Notes: generated by a model not told the origin, from the sequence alone. 5,254 nucleotides of DNA from Nitrospiraceae bacterium UBA6898 (GCA_002448975.1 DKBO01000214.1:1-5254); one strand, 5' to 3'. Shown: positions 1 through 5,254, numbered from the stretch's first letter. Numbers and translations are program-made.

Positions 1-1523
1 CCGAGGAGCGGCTCCGGGTTGCCGTGCCCGAACGGTTCGAGTCTCTCTATCTCCCCCATCAGCGCGCTATTCACATCGGCAAGCGTTACCGCGGCATGGA
101 TCTCGATCAGATGTTCCCTATCCCCACCTGAGGTGTCGCGCCGGAAGATCTCCTTCATCCGCTGCTCAAAAGCAGGCAGATCGCCAGCCCTAAGCTTCAT
201 ACCGGCAGCCTGTTTGTGGCCGCCAAACGAGAGGAGCAGATCCCTGCACTGTTCGAGACCCCTGCAGAGGTCAAATGCGGGAATACTGCGCGCAGATCCT
301 TTTGCAATGCCCTCTTCTATAGAGAATATGAACGCGGGCAGATGAAATGCCTCGGCAATCTTCGATGCCACGATGCCGAGCACACCCTGATGCCACGTTT
401 CATGGGCCATCATGATAACGGCATCAGCATCAGACTGCTTCATCCGTTCAAGGGCCCCCTGAAAGACGGCCTCTTCAATGCGCTGGCGCTCACCGTTCAG
501 TCGTTCCAGCCACGCAGCCAGTTCGTATGCTTCATCTTCTTGCGCTGAAAGGAGTAGCCGTACGACATCATGCGCTTCGGCTATTCTTCCCGCTGCGTTT
601 ATCCGCGGCACCAGGGTATAGGACAAGAGTCCTGCTTTTATCTTTCTGCCGTCAAGTCCGGCTGCCTGCTTCAGTGCCTGCAGCCCGCGTCTGCTCCCGC
701 TCTGGATATACGGCATAGCATCCCTGACCATGATCCTGTTGTCGCCCACCAGAGGTACGACGTCCGCCACCGTACCCAGCGCAGCAAGATCGAGCAGGGG
801 AAGAAGGTCATCCGGGGAGAAGTTCAGGTCCTTGTCTGCTGCCATTGCCTGCGCCAGCTTAAAGGCGATTCCCGCACCGCAAAGCACGGTAAGGTGTGAA
901 ACGTGAGGTGAAAGTTTGGGATTGATCACGGCAACAGCGTTCGGGACCATGAAATCCTGCTGGTCTTCTGCTGTATTCTCTGCTCTTTGCCTTTTGCCCT
1001 TTGCCCCTTTGACGACCGGTTCATGATGATCTGTGATGATCACGTCGATGCCCATATCCCGGGCACGGTCTGCAGCTTCAAAGGAGCCGATACCGCAGTC
1101 AACGGTTATGATGAGCCGGGCACCCGCCTTCGCCGCTGCCTCAACGCCCGCAGCATGGAATCCGTATCCTTGGACCATGCGGTGGGGGATGAAATATCCG
1201 GCATCCAGCCCTGCTGTCCTGAGCGCGCTTACTGTGATCGCCGTTGCCGTAAGGCCGTCTGCATCGTAATCACCGTGCACAAGCACCTTCTCACCCAGAT
1301 GTCGTGCAGCTTTTATCCGTTCGATCGCCTCTTTCATGCCCGGCAGATCAAAGGGGTCTGACAGCGCGGTGAGGCTCGGATGCAGAAAATCGTGGACATC
1401 GGACACGGTTCGGATACCGCGGTTGATCAGGACCTGGGCAAACACCGGGGATATGGATGCAGCTCTTGAAAGATAGGCGAGATATTCTGCGTTGGTCCTG
1501 TTCACCAGCCAGCGCCTATGCAT
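1..1523 (-). CDS. recJ: Single-stranded-DNA-specific 5'-3' exonuclease RecJ, 3' end beyond window
   Basis: DHH-family nuclease that degrades single-stranded DNA 5' to 3' in recombination and mismatch or base-excision repair. The frame is open for 507 codons from ATG 1523 to the window edge. Family length is about 560-580 residues, so roughly the last 60-70 are missing. Visible motifs in order: DYDADG (85-90), VDCG (141-144), DHHEP (165-169), ALGTVADVVPL (248-258), RINAAGRI (307-314), WHQGVLGIVASKIAE (377-391), GSARS (409-413) and the DHHA1 nucleotide-binding signature GGHKQAAGM (434-442). LEPFGHGNPEP (495-505) opens the OB-like domain. The metal-binding Asp and His residues are all present, so it should be active. 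Oddities: a basic, hydrophilic insertion at about residues 171-190 containing a heptamer DNA repeat, and no recognisable Shine-Dalgarno before the ATG. The frame is open upstream of the ATG to a TGA but offers no ATG or GTG start there. Last gene of the yajC-secD-secF-recJ run, 106 nt after secF. Confidence 0.95.
   Translation of the reverse strand, partial: MHRRWLVNRTNAEYLAYLSRAASISPVFAQVLINRGIRTVSDVHDFLHPSLTALSDPFDLPGMKEAIERIKAARHLGEKVLVHGDYDADGLTATAITVSALRTAGLDAGYFIPHRMVQGYGFHAAGVEAAAKAGARLIITVDCGIGSFEAADRARDMGIDVIITDHHEPVVKGAKGKRQRAENTAEDQQDFMVPNAVAVINPKLSPHVSHLTVLCGAGIAFKLAQAMAADKDLNFSPDDLLPLLDLAALGTVADVVPLVGDNRIMVRDAMPYIQSGSRRGLQALKQAAGLDGRKIKAGLLSYTLVPRINAAGRIAEAHDVVRLLLSAQEDEAYELAAWLERLNGERQRIEEAVFQGALERMKQSDADAVIMMAHETWHQGVLGIVASKIAEAFHLPAFIFSIEEGIAKGSARSIPAFDLCRGLEQCRDLLLSFGGHKQAAGMKLRAGDLPAFEQRMKEIFRRDTSGGDREHLIEIHAAVTLADVNSALMGEIERLEPFGHGNPEPLL
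985..1005. repeat. Three tandem heptamers YTTTGCC inside recJ
   Basis: The plus strand reads CTTTGCC, TTTTGCC, CTTTGCC without gaps, followed by a degenerate CCTTTGA at 1006-1012. On the coding strand this is GGCAAAR repeated three times, encoding the basic stretch KGAKGKRQR (172-180). It lies in the stretch between the DHH motif and the INPK segment of RecJ, which is about 19 residues longer here than in E. coli RecJ as I recall it. Three units equal seven codons, so the frame is kept; gain or loss of a single unit would shift it. It may be a small expansion or a chance low-complexity tract. Confidence 0.5.
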
Positions 1524-1587
1524 ACCGGCAGGAACACGCAGTCTGTGACACGTGACAACTTGAAGGAATGGGGTTATGCAACAACAT
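1516..1587 (-). CDS. Possible 23-codon upstream (leader) ORF of recJ
   Basis: ATG 1587 is preceded by AAGGAG with a 9-nt spacer, the best ribosome binding site in the secF-recJ gap. The frame runs 23 codons (starts MLLHNPIPSS, ends CRYA) to TAG 1516-1518. The recJ start lies inside its last codons in another frame, giving the 8-nt overlap ATGCATAG. This geometry suits termination-reinitiation coupling, in which ribosomes that finish the short ORF start on recJ. The peptide resembles nothing I recognise and contains four cysteines. It may be only a vehicle for delivering ribosomes, or the consequence of a sequence change at the recJ 5' end. Coding status is inferred from the RBS and geometry only. 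Confidence 0.35.
   Translation of the reverse strand: MLLHNPIPSSCHVSQTACSCRYA
1545..1558. repeat. Two tandem heptamers GTGACAM at the recJ 5' end
   Basis: Plus-strand GTGACAC is followed directly by GTGACAA, just upstream of the recJ start and within the short upstream ORF. Two copies are weak evidence by themselves. The site is noted because it separates the strong ribosome binding site at 1597-1602 from the recJ ATG, and because another heptamer repeat occurs within the same gene. Confidence 0.3.
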
Positions 1588-1596
1588 GATGCGTAA

Positions 1597-1602
1597 CTCC
1601 TT
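1597..1602 (-). promoter_or_regulatory. Ribosome binding site AAGGAG between secF and recJ
   Basis: AAGGAG on the minus strand is 9 nt from ATG 1587 but 73 nt from the recJ ATG at 1523. It cannot serve recJ directly, so it either serves the 23-codon upstream ORF or is a relic of an earlier recJ start. Confidence 0.6.
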
Positions 1603-1629
1603 ACTGATCATTCATTGCTTCACGCATTG

Positions 1630-2541
1630 CTATTTTTTCCTGAGCGGTTTCTTGCCTCCCCAGAGGAGTACGATCGGGCTCGCAACAAAGACCGATGAAT
1701 AGGTTCCTACGATAACGCCGAGGATCATGGCAAGGGCAAAGTCATGGATGACTTCGCCACCGAAGAAGAAGAGTGCTACCGAGGTCAACAGGACGGTCAG
1801 AGACGTCACGATGGTCCGGGAAAGCACCTCGTTGATGCTCAGGTTCATCACGCTTTCAACGGAGTCTTTGAGCCTGCTGCGCAGGTTCTCCCTGATCCGG
1901 TCAAAGACAACGACCGTGTCGGTGAGGGAATATCCTGCAATGGTCAGGAGCGCCGTAACGAGGATAAGGTTGATCTCCCTGCCGAGCAGGAAGAAAACAC
2001 AGAGCACGGCGAGGACATCATGAAAGGTTGCGACCGTGGCCCCAACAGCAAAGTTGATCTTGAACCTGACAGCGATATAGATAAGGATGCCGATCGTCGC
2101 CACGACAATGGCCATGCCGGCATCTGCGCGCAGCTTCCCGCCGACCTTGGGACCGATTTCCGTGGTCGAATCAACGACAAACCGGTTGTCGGGGACCTTC
2201 TGGCTGATCGCCGCGGTTATCTGCTCGGAGATCTTGCCGAGCTGGATCTCGATGTTTTTTGCCCTGATCAGGATCTTGTTCTCGCCCGTAAGTTCCTGCA
2301 GGTCAAAGTCTCTGACGCCGCCTTCCTCAAGGGCCTTCCGGATGTCATGGACCTTAACCGGCTTTTCGAACTTGAGCTGAACGGACGTACCGCCGGCAAA
2401 GTCAATGCCGAGATTGGCCTTGCCCGTCGCTATCTGGACTATCGCAAAGATGCCGACAAGTGAAATGATGCCCGAGATGATGAAGGCAATGTTCCTTTTG
2501 CCGAGAAAATCTATTTTGGTATTCTTGATGATCTCTATCAT
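1630..2541 (-). CDS. secF: Protein translocase subunit SecF
   Basis: Inner-membrane partner of SecD. The SecDF complex uses the proton gradient to pull exported proteins out of the SecYEG channel on the periplasmic side. At 303 residues it has normal family length. Visible layout: TM1 about 17-37; the GIDFAGG signature (45-51); a periplasmic domain to about 130 ending in EIGPKVGGKLR (128-138); then TM2 (about 142-158), TM3 (166-186), TM4 (190-209), TM5 (245-260) and TM6 (266-292). TM4 leads into the conserved GYSLTDTVVVFDRIREN block (203-219), which carries the acidic and basic residues of the proton pathway. The short tail WGGKKPLRKK is positively charged, as expected for a cytoplasmic end. 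It starts 8 nt after the secD stop, so the two are surely co-transcribed and probably translationally coupled. No anomalies. Confidence 0.97.
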   Translation of the reverse strand: MIEIIKNTKIDFLGKRNIAFIISGIISLVGIFAIVQIATGKANLGIDFAGGTSVQLKFEKPVKVHDIRKALEEGGVRDFDLQELTGENKILIRAKNIEIQLGKISEQITAAISQKVPDNRFVVDSTTEIGPKVGGKLRADAGMAIVVATIGILIYIAVRFKINFAVGATVATFHDVLAVLCVFFLLGREINLILVTALLTIAGYSLTDTVVVFDRIRENLRSRLKDSVESVMNLSINEVLSRTIVTSLTVLLTSVALFFFGGEVIHDFALAMILGVIVGTYSSVFVASPIVLLWGGKKPLRKK

Positions 2542-2546
2542 GGTCC

Positions 2547-2551
2547 CCCCT
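2547..2551 (-). promoter_or_regulatory. secF ribosome binding site overlapping the secD stop codon
   Basis: The secD stop TAG runs into a G tract, giving TAGGGGGGACC before the secF ATG. AGGGG, whose first two bases belong to the stop codon, sits 5 nt from ATG 2541. The overlap implies that ribosomes terminating on secD can start secF directly, helping to keep the two subunits in fixed ratio. Confidence 0.55.
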
Positions 2552-4172
2552 AAATGCTCAGCTTCTTGATGTCACGATTGGAATTGATAAGGTCAAAGAC
2601 CGATTTCGTCCCGATGAGCGCGGTATAGAGGTTGATGATAACCCCCAGACTCAGCGTAACGGCAAAGCCCTTGATCGGTCCGGTGCCGAACTGAAAAAGC
2701 ACGGCTGCGGTGATCAGGGTCGTGACATGCGAATCGAAAATAGTCCAGAACGCCTTTTTATAGCCCGAATCGACGGCGGAGCGCGGTGTCTTTCCCGCCC
2801 GCAGTTCGTCCCGCATTCGCTCAAACATGAGCACGTTTGAGTCTACTGCCATACCGATCGCCAGGATGACACCGGCGATACCGGGCAGCGTCAGCGTTGC
2901 ATTCAGGGATGCCATGGCCCCGAAGAGCAGGACGATGTTTAGGAGCAGGGCAAAGTCAGCGATGACACCGGACAGCCGGTAATAGACGATCATGAAAATA
3001 GCTACCGCGATCGTGCCGGCAATGCCTGCGATCTTTCCTGCCTCAATGGAATCGCTGCCGAGCGATGGACCAACCGTAACGTTCTGGAGCATCTTGAGCG
3101 GCGCAGGAAGAGCCCCGGCCTTAAGCACAATGCTCAGGTCCTTAGCCTCGTCCATGCCGAAACTGCCGGTGATCTGCGCATTGCCGCCGGAGATCCGCTC
3201 CTGGATCACCGGTGCTGAATAGACGGTGTCATCCAAGATGATCGCGAGCCGCTTCTTCACGTTTGCTGCCGTGATATCTTCAAATCTCTTTGCCCCTTCG
3301 GGATTGAAGGCAATCGATACATGGGGTGTGCTGAACTGTGTGTCCAGCGTTACTTTGGCCTCGCTCAAGAGCGCGCCGGTCAGTACCGTCTCCTTCTTCA
3401 GAAGGACCGGAAACTTCGTCACGGCGCCCGTTTCCCTGTTCACCTTCTTCTCGAACAATATCTGGTCGCCTTCCGGAATCTTTCCGGAAAACTGCTCAAG
3501 GACCTTTTCCTCGTCGCCTGGTGCTATAGAAGACGGCAACTGAGCAGCAATCGGCGACTCGTCATCAACGATTTTAAACTCAAGCAGTGCGGTCTTGCCG
3601 ATCAGATCGATCGCTCGTTTGGGGTCTTTCACCCCCGGAAGCTGCACAACAATCTCATTTGTCCCCTGCCGGTGTATGGTCGGCTCCGCAACGCCGAACT
3701 GGTCGATCCTGTTCCTGATCGTCTCGAGCGCCTGATTTGCAGCATTGTCCTTGATGAAGCTCTTTTCCTTGTCATTCATCCTGAGGACGATCATCTGCCC
3801 AGATGTTGTCATCTCCAGATTGCTGTAGCCCTCCTTCAGTGCGGTAAGAATATCCTGCCCTGCAGGGGTCACTTCGATATCCAGGCCGTTCTTCTTCACC
3901 TCTGCCTGCAGCTTCTTCTTCTGGAGCATCTCCCTGATCGTAAAGGCATAGCGTTCAACGGTCGACTCGACTGCCTTGTCCGCTTCTACTTCGAAGACCA
4001 GATGAAGCCCTCCCTGCAGGTCGAGACCAAGCACAATACCCCTGTTGGGCATGTTCTTCTGCCACCACTCCGGCATACTCTTGAACAGCGGGGTGTTGGG
4101 CAGGAAAAAAACGATGGCTGCCACAACGGCCAGCCCGATAAACAGGAATCTCCAGTAAATGCTCTTCTTCAT
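2550..4172 (-). CDS. secD: Protein translocase subunit SecD
   Basis: Larger subunit of the SecDF proton-driven translocation motor in the inner membrane. At 540 residues it is normal for the shorter SecD type. TM1 is at about 8-24. Next comes the GLDLQGGLHLVFEVE signature (49-63) opening the large periplasmic region, with ETIRNRIDQFGVAEP (150-164), NEIVVQLPGVKDP (172-184), the head domain and ISGGNAQITGSF (327-338). LKAGALPAPLKM (350-361) and VGPSLGSDSIEAG (367-379) lead into TM2-TM6 (about 382-397, 404-421, 427-447, 482-498, 503-522). The proton-pathway block AIGMAVDSNVLMFERMRDEL (438-457) keeps the key Asp at 444, corresponding to Asp519 of E. coli SecD. Start ATG 4172 has GGAGG (4177-4181) with a short 4-nt spacer. 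The 75-nt gap to yajC has a T-rich stretch but no convincing hairpin, so transcription from the yajC promoter should read through. A 7-base A/T run at 4105-4111 lies within the TM1 codons. Confidence 0.97.
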   Translation of the reverse strand: MKKSIYWRFLFIGLAVVAAIVFFLPNTPLFKSMPEWWQKNMPNRGIVLGLDLQGGLHLVFEVEADKAVESTVERYAFTIREMLQKKKLQAEVKKNGLDIEVTPAGQDILTALKEGYSNLEMTTSGQMIVLRMNDKEKSFIKDNAANQALETIRNRIDQFGVAEPTIHRQGTNEIVVQLPGVKDPKRAIDLIGKTALLEFKIVDDESPIAAQLPSSIAPGDEEKVLEQFSGKIPEGDQILFEKKVNRETGAVTKFPVLLKKETVLTGALLSEAKVTLDTQFSTPHVSIAFNPEGAKRFEDITAANVKKRLAIILDDTVYSAPVIQERISGGNAQITGSFGMDEAKDLSIVLKAGALPAPLKMLQNVTVGPSLGSDSIEAGKIAGIAGTIAVAIFMIVYYRLSGVIADFALLLNIVLLFGAMASLNATLTLPGIAGVILAIGMAVDSNVLMFERMRDELRAGKTPRSAVDSGYKKAFWTIFDSHVTTLITAAVLFQFGTGPIKGFAVTLSLGVIINLYTALIGTKSVFDLINSNRDIKKLSI

Positions 4173-4247
4173 GAAACCTCCACAATCTGAACGATAATTT
4201 AAAAAAAGCTGCTTTTCATGCGCTGCGTACTCTGCAGGAAGGGGCTG

Positions 4248-4574
4248 CTATTCTTCTTCTTCCGTCCTTACTGCGGCGATATACGCTTTGCCGTACTTTA
4301 CCTTTACGTTCTCAGAGATCTTCAGGATGACCGTATTGGTCTTCACTTCCTCCACGACACCGTATTCACCGCCGGAGGTGACCACCTTGTCCCCTTTTTT
4401 CAGGTTCTCCAGCATGGTCTTATGCTCTTTAGCCCTTTTCTGCTGAGGTCTGATAAGCATAAAATAGAAGATCACGAAGATAAGGATGAGGGGGAGAAAT
4501 CCGATCAGTCCGCTTCCCTGTCCCTGGCCAGCCTGCGGATTGGGGCCCATAGCATATGCCAAGCCTGTCAACAT
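4248..4574 (-). CDS. yajC: Sec translocon accessory protein YajC
   Basis: Small single-span inner-membrane protein that co-purifies with SecDF and is part of the SecDF-YajC accessory complex; its exact role is unsettled. The protein has 108 residues, a normal length. A short Gly/Gln-rich N-terminus precedes a very hydrophobic segment (about 23-41, GLIGFLPLILIFVIFYFML). The hallmark IRPQQKRAKEH (41-51) and LKKGDKVVTSGGEYGVVEEV (58-77) of the cytoplasmic domain follow, and the tail ends in four glutamates. GGAGG (4581-4585) lies 6 nt before ATG 4574, a strong ribosome binding site that fixes the start. It is first in the leftward operon, directly under a recognisable sigma-70 promoter. In many bacteria yajC follows tgt; here it instead begins its own transcript, divergent from rpmH. 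Confidence 0.96.
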   Translation of the reverse strand: MLTGLAYAMGPNPQAGQGQGSGLIGFLPLILIFVIFYFMLIRPQQKRAKEHKTMLENLKKGDKVVTSGGEYGVVEEVKTNTVILKISENVKVKYGKAYIAAVRTEEEE

Positions 4575-4604
4575 GATACACCTCCGAACAGAAATTAGTT
4601 TGAT

Positions 4605-4634
4605 ACTATACCTTCTTCACCCGCAATTTATCAA
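4605..4634 (-). promoter_or_regulatory. Sigma-70 promoter of yajC-secD-secF-recJ
   Basis: On the minus strand TTGATA (-35, 4629-4634) is followed by an 18-nt spacer and TATAGT (-10, 4605-4610), each one mismatch from consensus. The expected transcript start near 4598 gives a leader of about 25 nt that includes the GGAGG site of yajC. No other good promoter was seen before secD, secF or recJ, so this is likely the main promoter of the operon. Confidence 0.7.
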
Positions 4635-4660
4635 GCATCCAGCCGGCGCGATCCCCTCTG

Positions 4661-4670
4661 CCGCGCGCGG
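4661..4670. repeat. Perfect 10-bp palindrome CCGCGCGCGG in the divergent control region
   Basis: A self-complementary 10-mer between the two divergent -35 boxes, outside both predicted transcripts. It could be an operator half or simply a GC-rich tract with an alternating CG core. Function unknown. Confidence 0.35.
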
Positions 4671-4700
4671 TCCCTGCAGACGCTTCCTTACGGGGAGCTT

Positions 4701-4710
4701 CCGCCGGCGG
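4701..4710. repeat. Perfect 10-bp palindrome CCGCCGGCGG upstream of the rpmH promoter
   Basis: A second self-complementary 10-mer, centred 40 bp from the first and ending 11 bp before the rpmH -35 box. That position would suit an activator or repressor site, or it may reflect local base composition. No known operator is recognised. Confidence 0.35.
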
Positions 4711-4721
4711 CCCTGCTGAAC

Positions 4722-4751
4722 TTGACATTCGCAAAAATGTAGGGTTATAAT
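4722..4751 (+). promoter_or_regulatory. Perfect-consensus sigma-70 promoter of rpmH-rnpA
   Basis: TTGACA (4722-4727) and TATAAT (4746-4751) both match consensus exactly, with an 18-nt spacer, as fits a highly expressed ribosomal protein gene. DNA upstream of -35 is GC-rich, so there is no AT-rich UP element. The predicted start at about 4757-4760 lies only 12-15 nt before the rpmH ATG. Confidence 0.85.
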
Positions 4752-4771
4752 TGCCGCTCAGGTAAAACACT

Positions 4772-4912
4772 ATGGGCACATATACAACATTTCATCCACA
4801 CACGAAAAAACAGAAGAGGACACACGGCTTTCTCGTGAGAATGAGCACAGTCGGCGGCCGTAATGTAATCAGGAGAAGAAGGAAAAAAGGACGGAAAAGA
4901 CTGGCTGTTTGA
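4772..4912 (+). CDS. rpmH: 50S ribosomal protein L34
   Basis: Smallest-class protein of the large ribosomal subunit, binding 23S rRNA. At 46 residues it has the usual length and is very basic. The conserved core is clear: KKQKRTHGFLVRMST (12-26) and the Arg/Lys-rich end RRRRKKGRKRLAV (34-46). The N-terminus is odd: it reads MGTYTTFHP where the family normally begins MKRTFQP or similar, so it is about two residues longer and lacks the early Lys-Arg. The start is fixed, because an in-frame TAA lies at 4763-4765 and no other start codon precedes the core. AGG at 4760-4762 is 9 nt before the ATG, a modest ribosome binding site at the very start of the predicted mRNA. Its stop overlaps the rnpA start. 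Clearly the first gene of the rightward operon. Confidence 0.95.
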   Translation: MGTYTTFHPHTKKQKRTHGFLVRMSTVGGRNVIRRRRKKGRKRLAV

Positions 4913-5254
4913 AGAAGACCTTTCTTCAATCCCTGACTCGGAAGCGCGAATTCAAGACCGTATTTGAGCAGGGCCGGAAGTTTCCATCCAAGCATCTTAT
5001 CCTCTACATACTGCCCAACCGTTTTGGCCACAGCAGGCTCGGCCTTGCTGTAAGCAGAAAGGTCGGCAATGCGGTGACCCGGAACAGGGTTAAGCGCCGT
5101 CTCAGGGAAATCTTCAGGAAGCTTTTTGCAGAGCATACTCTGTGCCATGACATTGTTGTGGTTGCCAGGAGTACGGCGCCTGAGGCTGAGCTTATGACTC
5201 TGGACAAGAGCATACGCAGGATCATTGCCGGACTGAACCATGAAGAAACTGTTA
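4909..5254 (+). CDS. rnpA: Ribonuclease P protein component, 3' end beyond window
   Basis: Protein cofactor of RNase P, which binds the catalytic RNA and the 5' leader of precursor tRNAs and so assists tRNA 5' maturation. The visible part is 115 codons with no stop before the window edge; family length is about 110-130, so little is missing. Diagnostic features: SLTRKREFKTVFEQGRK (8-24), LILYILPN (30-37), RLGLAVSRKVGNAVTRNRVK (43-62) continuing into the RRLREIFR helix that makes up the RNR motif, and DIVVVAR (81-87). The start is TTG 4909, sharing two bases with the rpmH stop TGA. No ATG or GTG gives a sensible N-terminus: the frame is closed upstream at TAA 4861 and the first in-frame ATG (at the codon for M96) is far too late. 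CGGAA about 12 nt upstream is a weak ribosome binding site, so coupling to rpmH translation is likely. Confidence 0.95.
   Translation, partial: MKKTFLQSLTRKREFKTVFEQGRKFPSKHLILYILPNRFGHSRLGLAVSRKVGNAVTRNRVKRRLREIFRKLFAEHTLCHDIVVVARSTAPEAELMTLDKSIRRIIAGLNHEETV
5240..5254 (+). CDS. yidD: Probable start of yidD (membrane protein insertion efficiency factor), only five codons visible
   Basis: ATG AAG AAA CTG TTA (MKKLL) opens at the right edge, overlapping the rnpA frame in a different phase. YidD proteins often begin with a similar Met-Lys-Lys/Arg-Leu-Leu segment, and yidD usually follows and overlaps rnpA in the order rpmH-rnpA-yidD-yidC. The call rests on that gene order and five residues. 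The ATG could equally be a chance codon within rnpA, or the start of another gene. Confidence 0.4.

Noticed and set aside
1588..1630. Inverted ATGCGT/ACGCAT and repeated CATTGC in the secF-recJ gap
   Set aside because: A six-base stem with a loop of about 27 nt and short, common words; too weak to call a terminator or attenuator.
1744..2463. Long plus-strand open frame (239 codons) opposite secF
   Set aside because: A highly charged, Asp/Glu/Arg-rich translation typical of the antisense of a membrane protein gene; SecF on the other strand is certain.
4105..4111. Seven-base A/T run in the secD TM1 codons as a slippage or phase-variation site
   Set aside because: Short, and explained by Val-Phe-Phe codons of a hydrophobic segment; phase variation of secD would be unlikely.
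3321..4190. Long plus-strand open frame (289 codons) opposite secD
   Set aside because: It lies antisense to an unmistakable SecD, has no protein motif or ribosome binding site that I could see, and is low-complexity in character. Codon bias of secD explains it.
4180..4247. Possible terminator between yajC and secD (AAAAGCAGC followed by seven T on the minus strand)
   Set aside because: The only self-complementarity, AAAAGC-A-GCTTTT, has a one-base loop and cannot form a stable hairpin; the yajC-secD-secF order argues for read-through.
4792..4800. DnaA-box-like TCATCCACA (one mismatch to TTATCCACA) near rpmH, which often neighbours oriC
   Set aside because: A single site, within rpmH codons for the conserved FHP segment, with no cluster of boxes, no AT-rich unwinding region and no dnaA in the window.
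4792..5241. Minus-strand open frame of 149 codons opposite rpmH and rnpA
   Set aside because: The plus strand encodes clear L34 and RnpA here; the antisense product has no recognisable features.

Overview
This is an ordinary chromosomal housekeeping locus from a Gram-negative-type bacterium of moderate GC content. The SecD, SecF, RecJ and L34 sequences look most like Nitrospirota or Thermodesulfobacteriota (former Deltaproteobacteria). That placement is an impression from residues and gene order and was not tested. There is no sign of phage, an insertion sequence, CRISPR or a tRNA.

Layout: two divergent operons share a 197-bp control region (4575-4771). Leftward on the minus strand run yajC (4248-4574), secD (2550-4172), secF (1630-2541) and recJ (from 1523, running off the left edge). 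Rightward on the plus strand run rpmH (4772-4912), rnpA (4909 to the right edge, TTG start) and the first five codons of a probable yidD (5240-5254). Both divergent promoters can be read directly: TTGATA-18-TATAGT for yajC and a perfect-consensus TTGACA-18-TATAAT for rpmH. recJ and rnpA are easy to miss. recJ is cut by the window edge, and rnpA starts with TTG, overlaps rpmH and also leaves the window.

Function: YajC, SecD and SecF are the accessory part of the Sec translocon and use the proton-motive force to help complete protein export. RecJ is a 5'-3' single-strand DNA exonuclease of recombination and repair, co-transcribed but functionally unrelated. L34 is a large-subunit ribosomal protein, and RnpA is the protein subunit of RNase P, which matures tRNA 5' ends. 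In the common rpmH-rnpA-yidD-yidC order the right-hand operon would continue into the YidD/YidC membrane insertion genes, placing both halves of the membrane-protein biogenesis machinery around one control region. yidC itself is not visible.

I found no new biological system. The points most worth checking are: a 23-codon upstream ORF that carries the only good ribosome binding site before recJ and overlaps the recJ start by 8 nt; an in-frame heptamer repeat inside an unusually long RecJ loop; the very short predicted 5' leader of rpmH; and the atypical N-terminus of L34.
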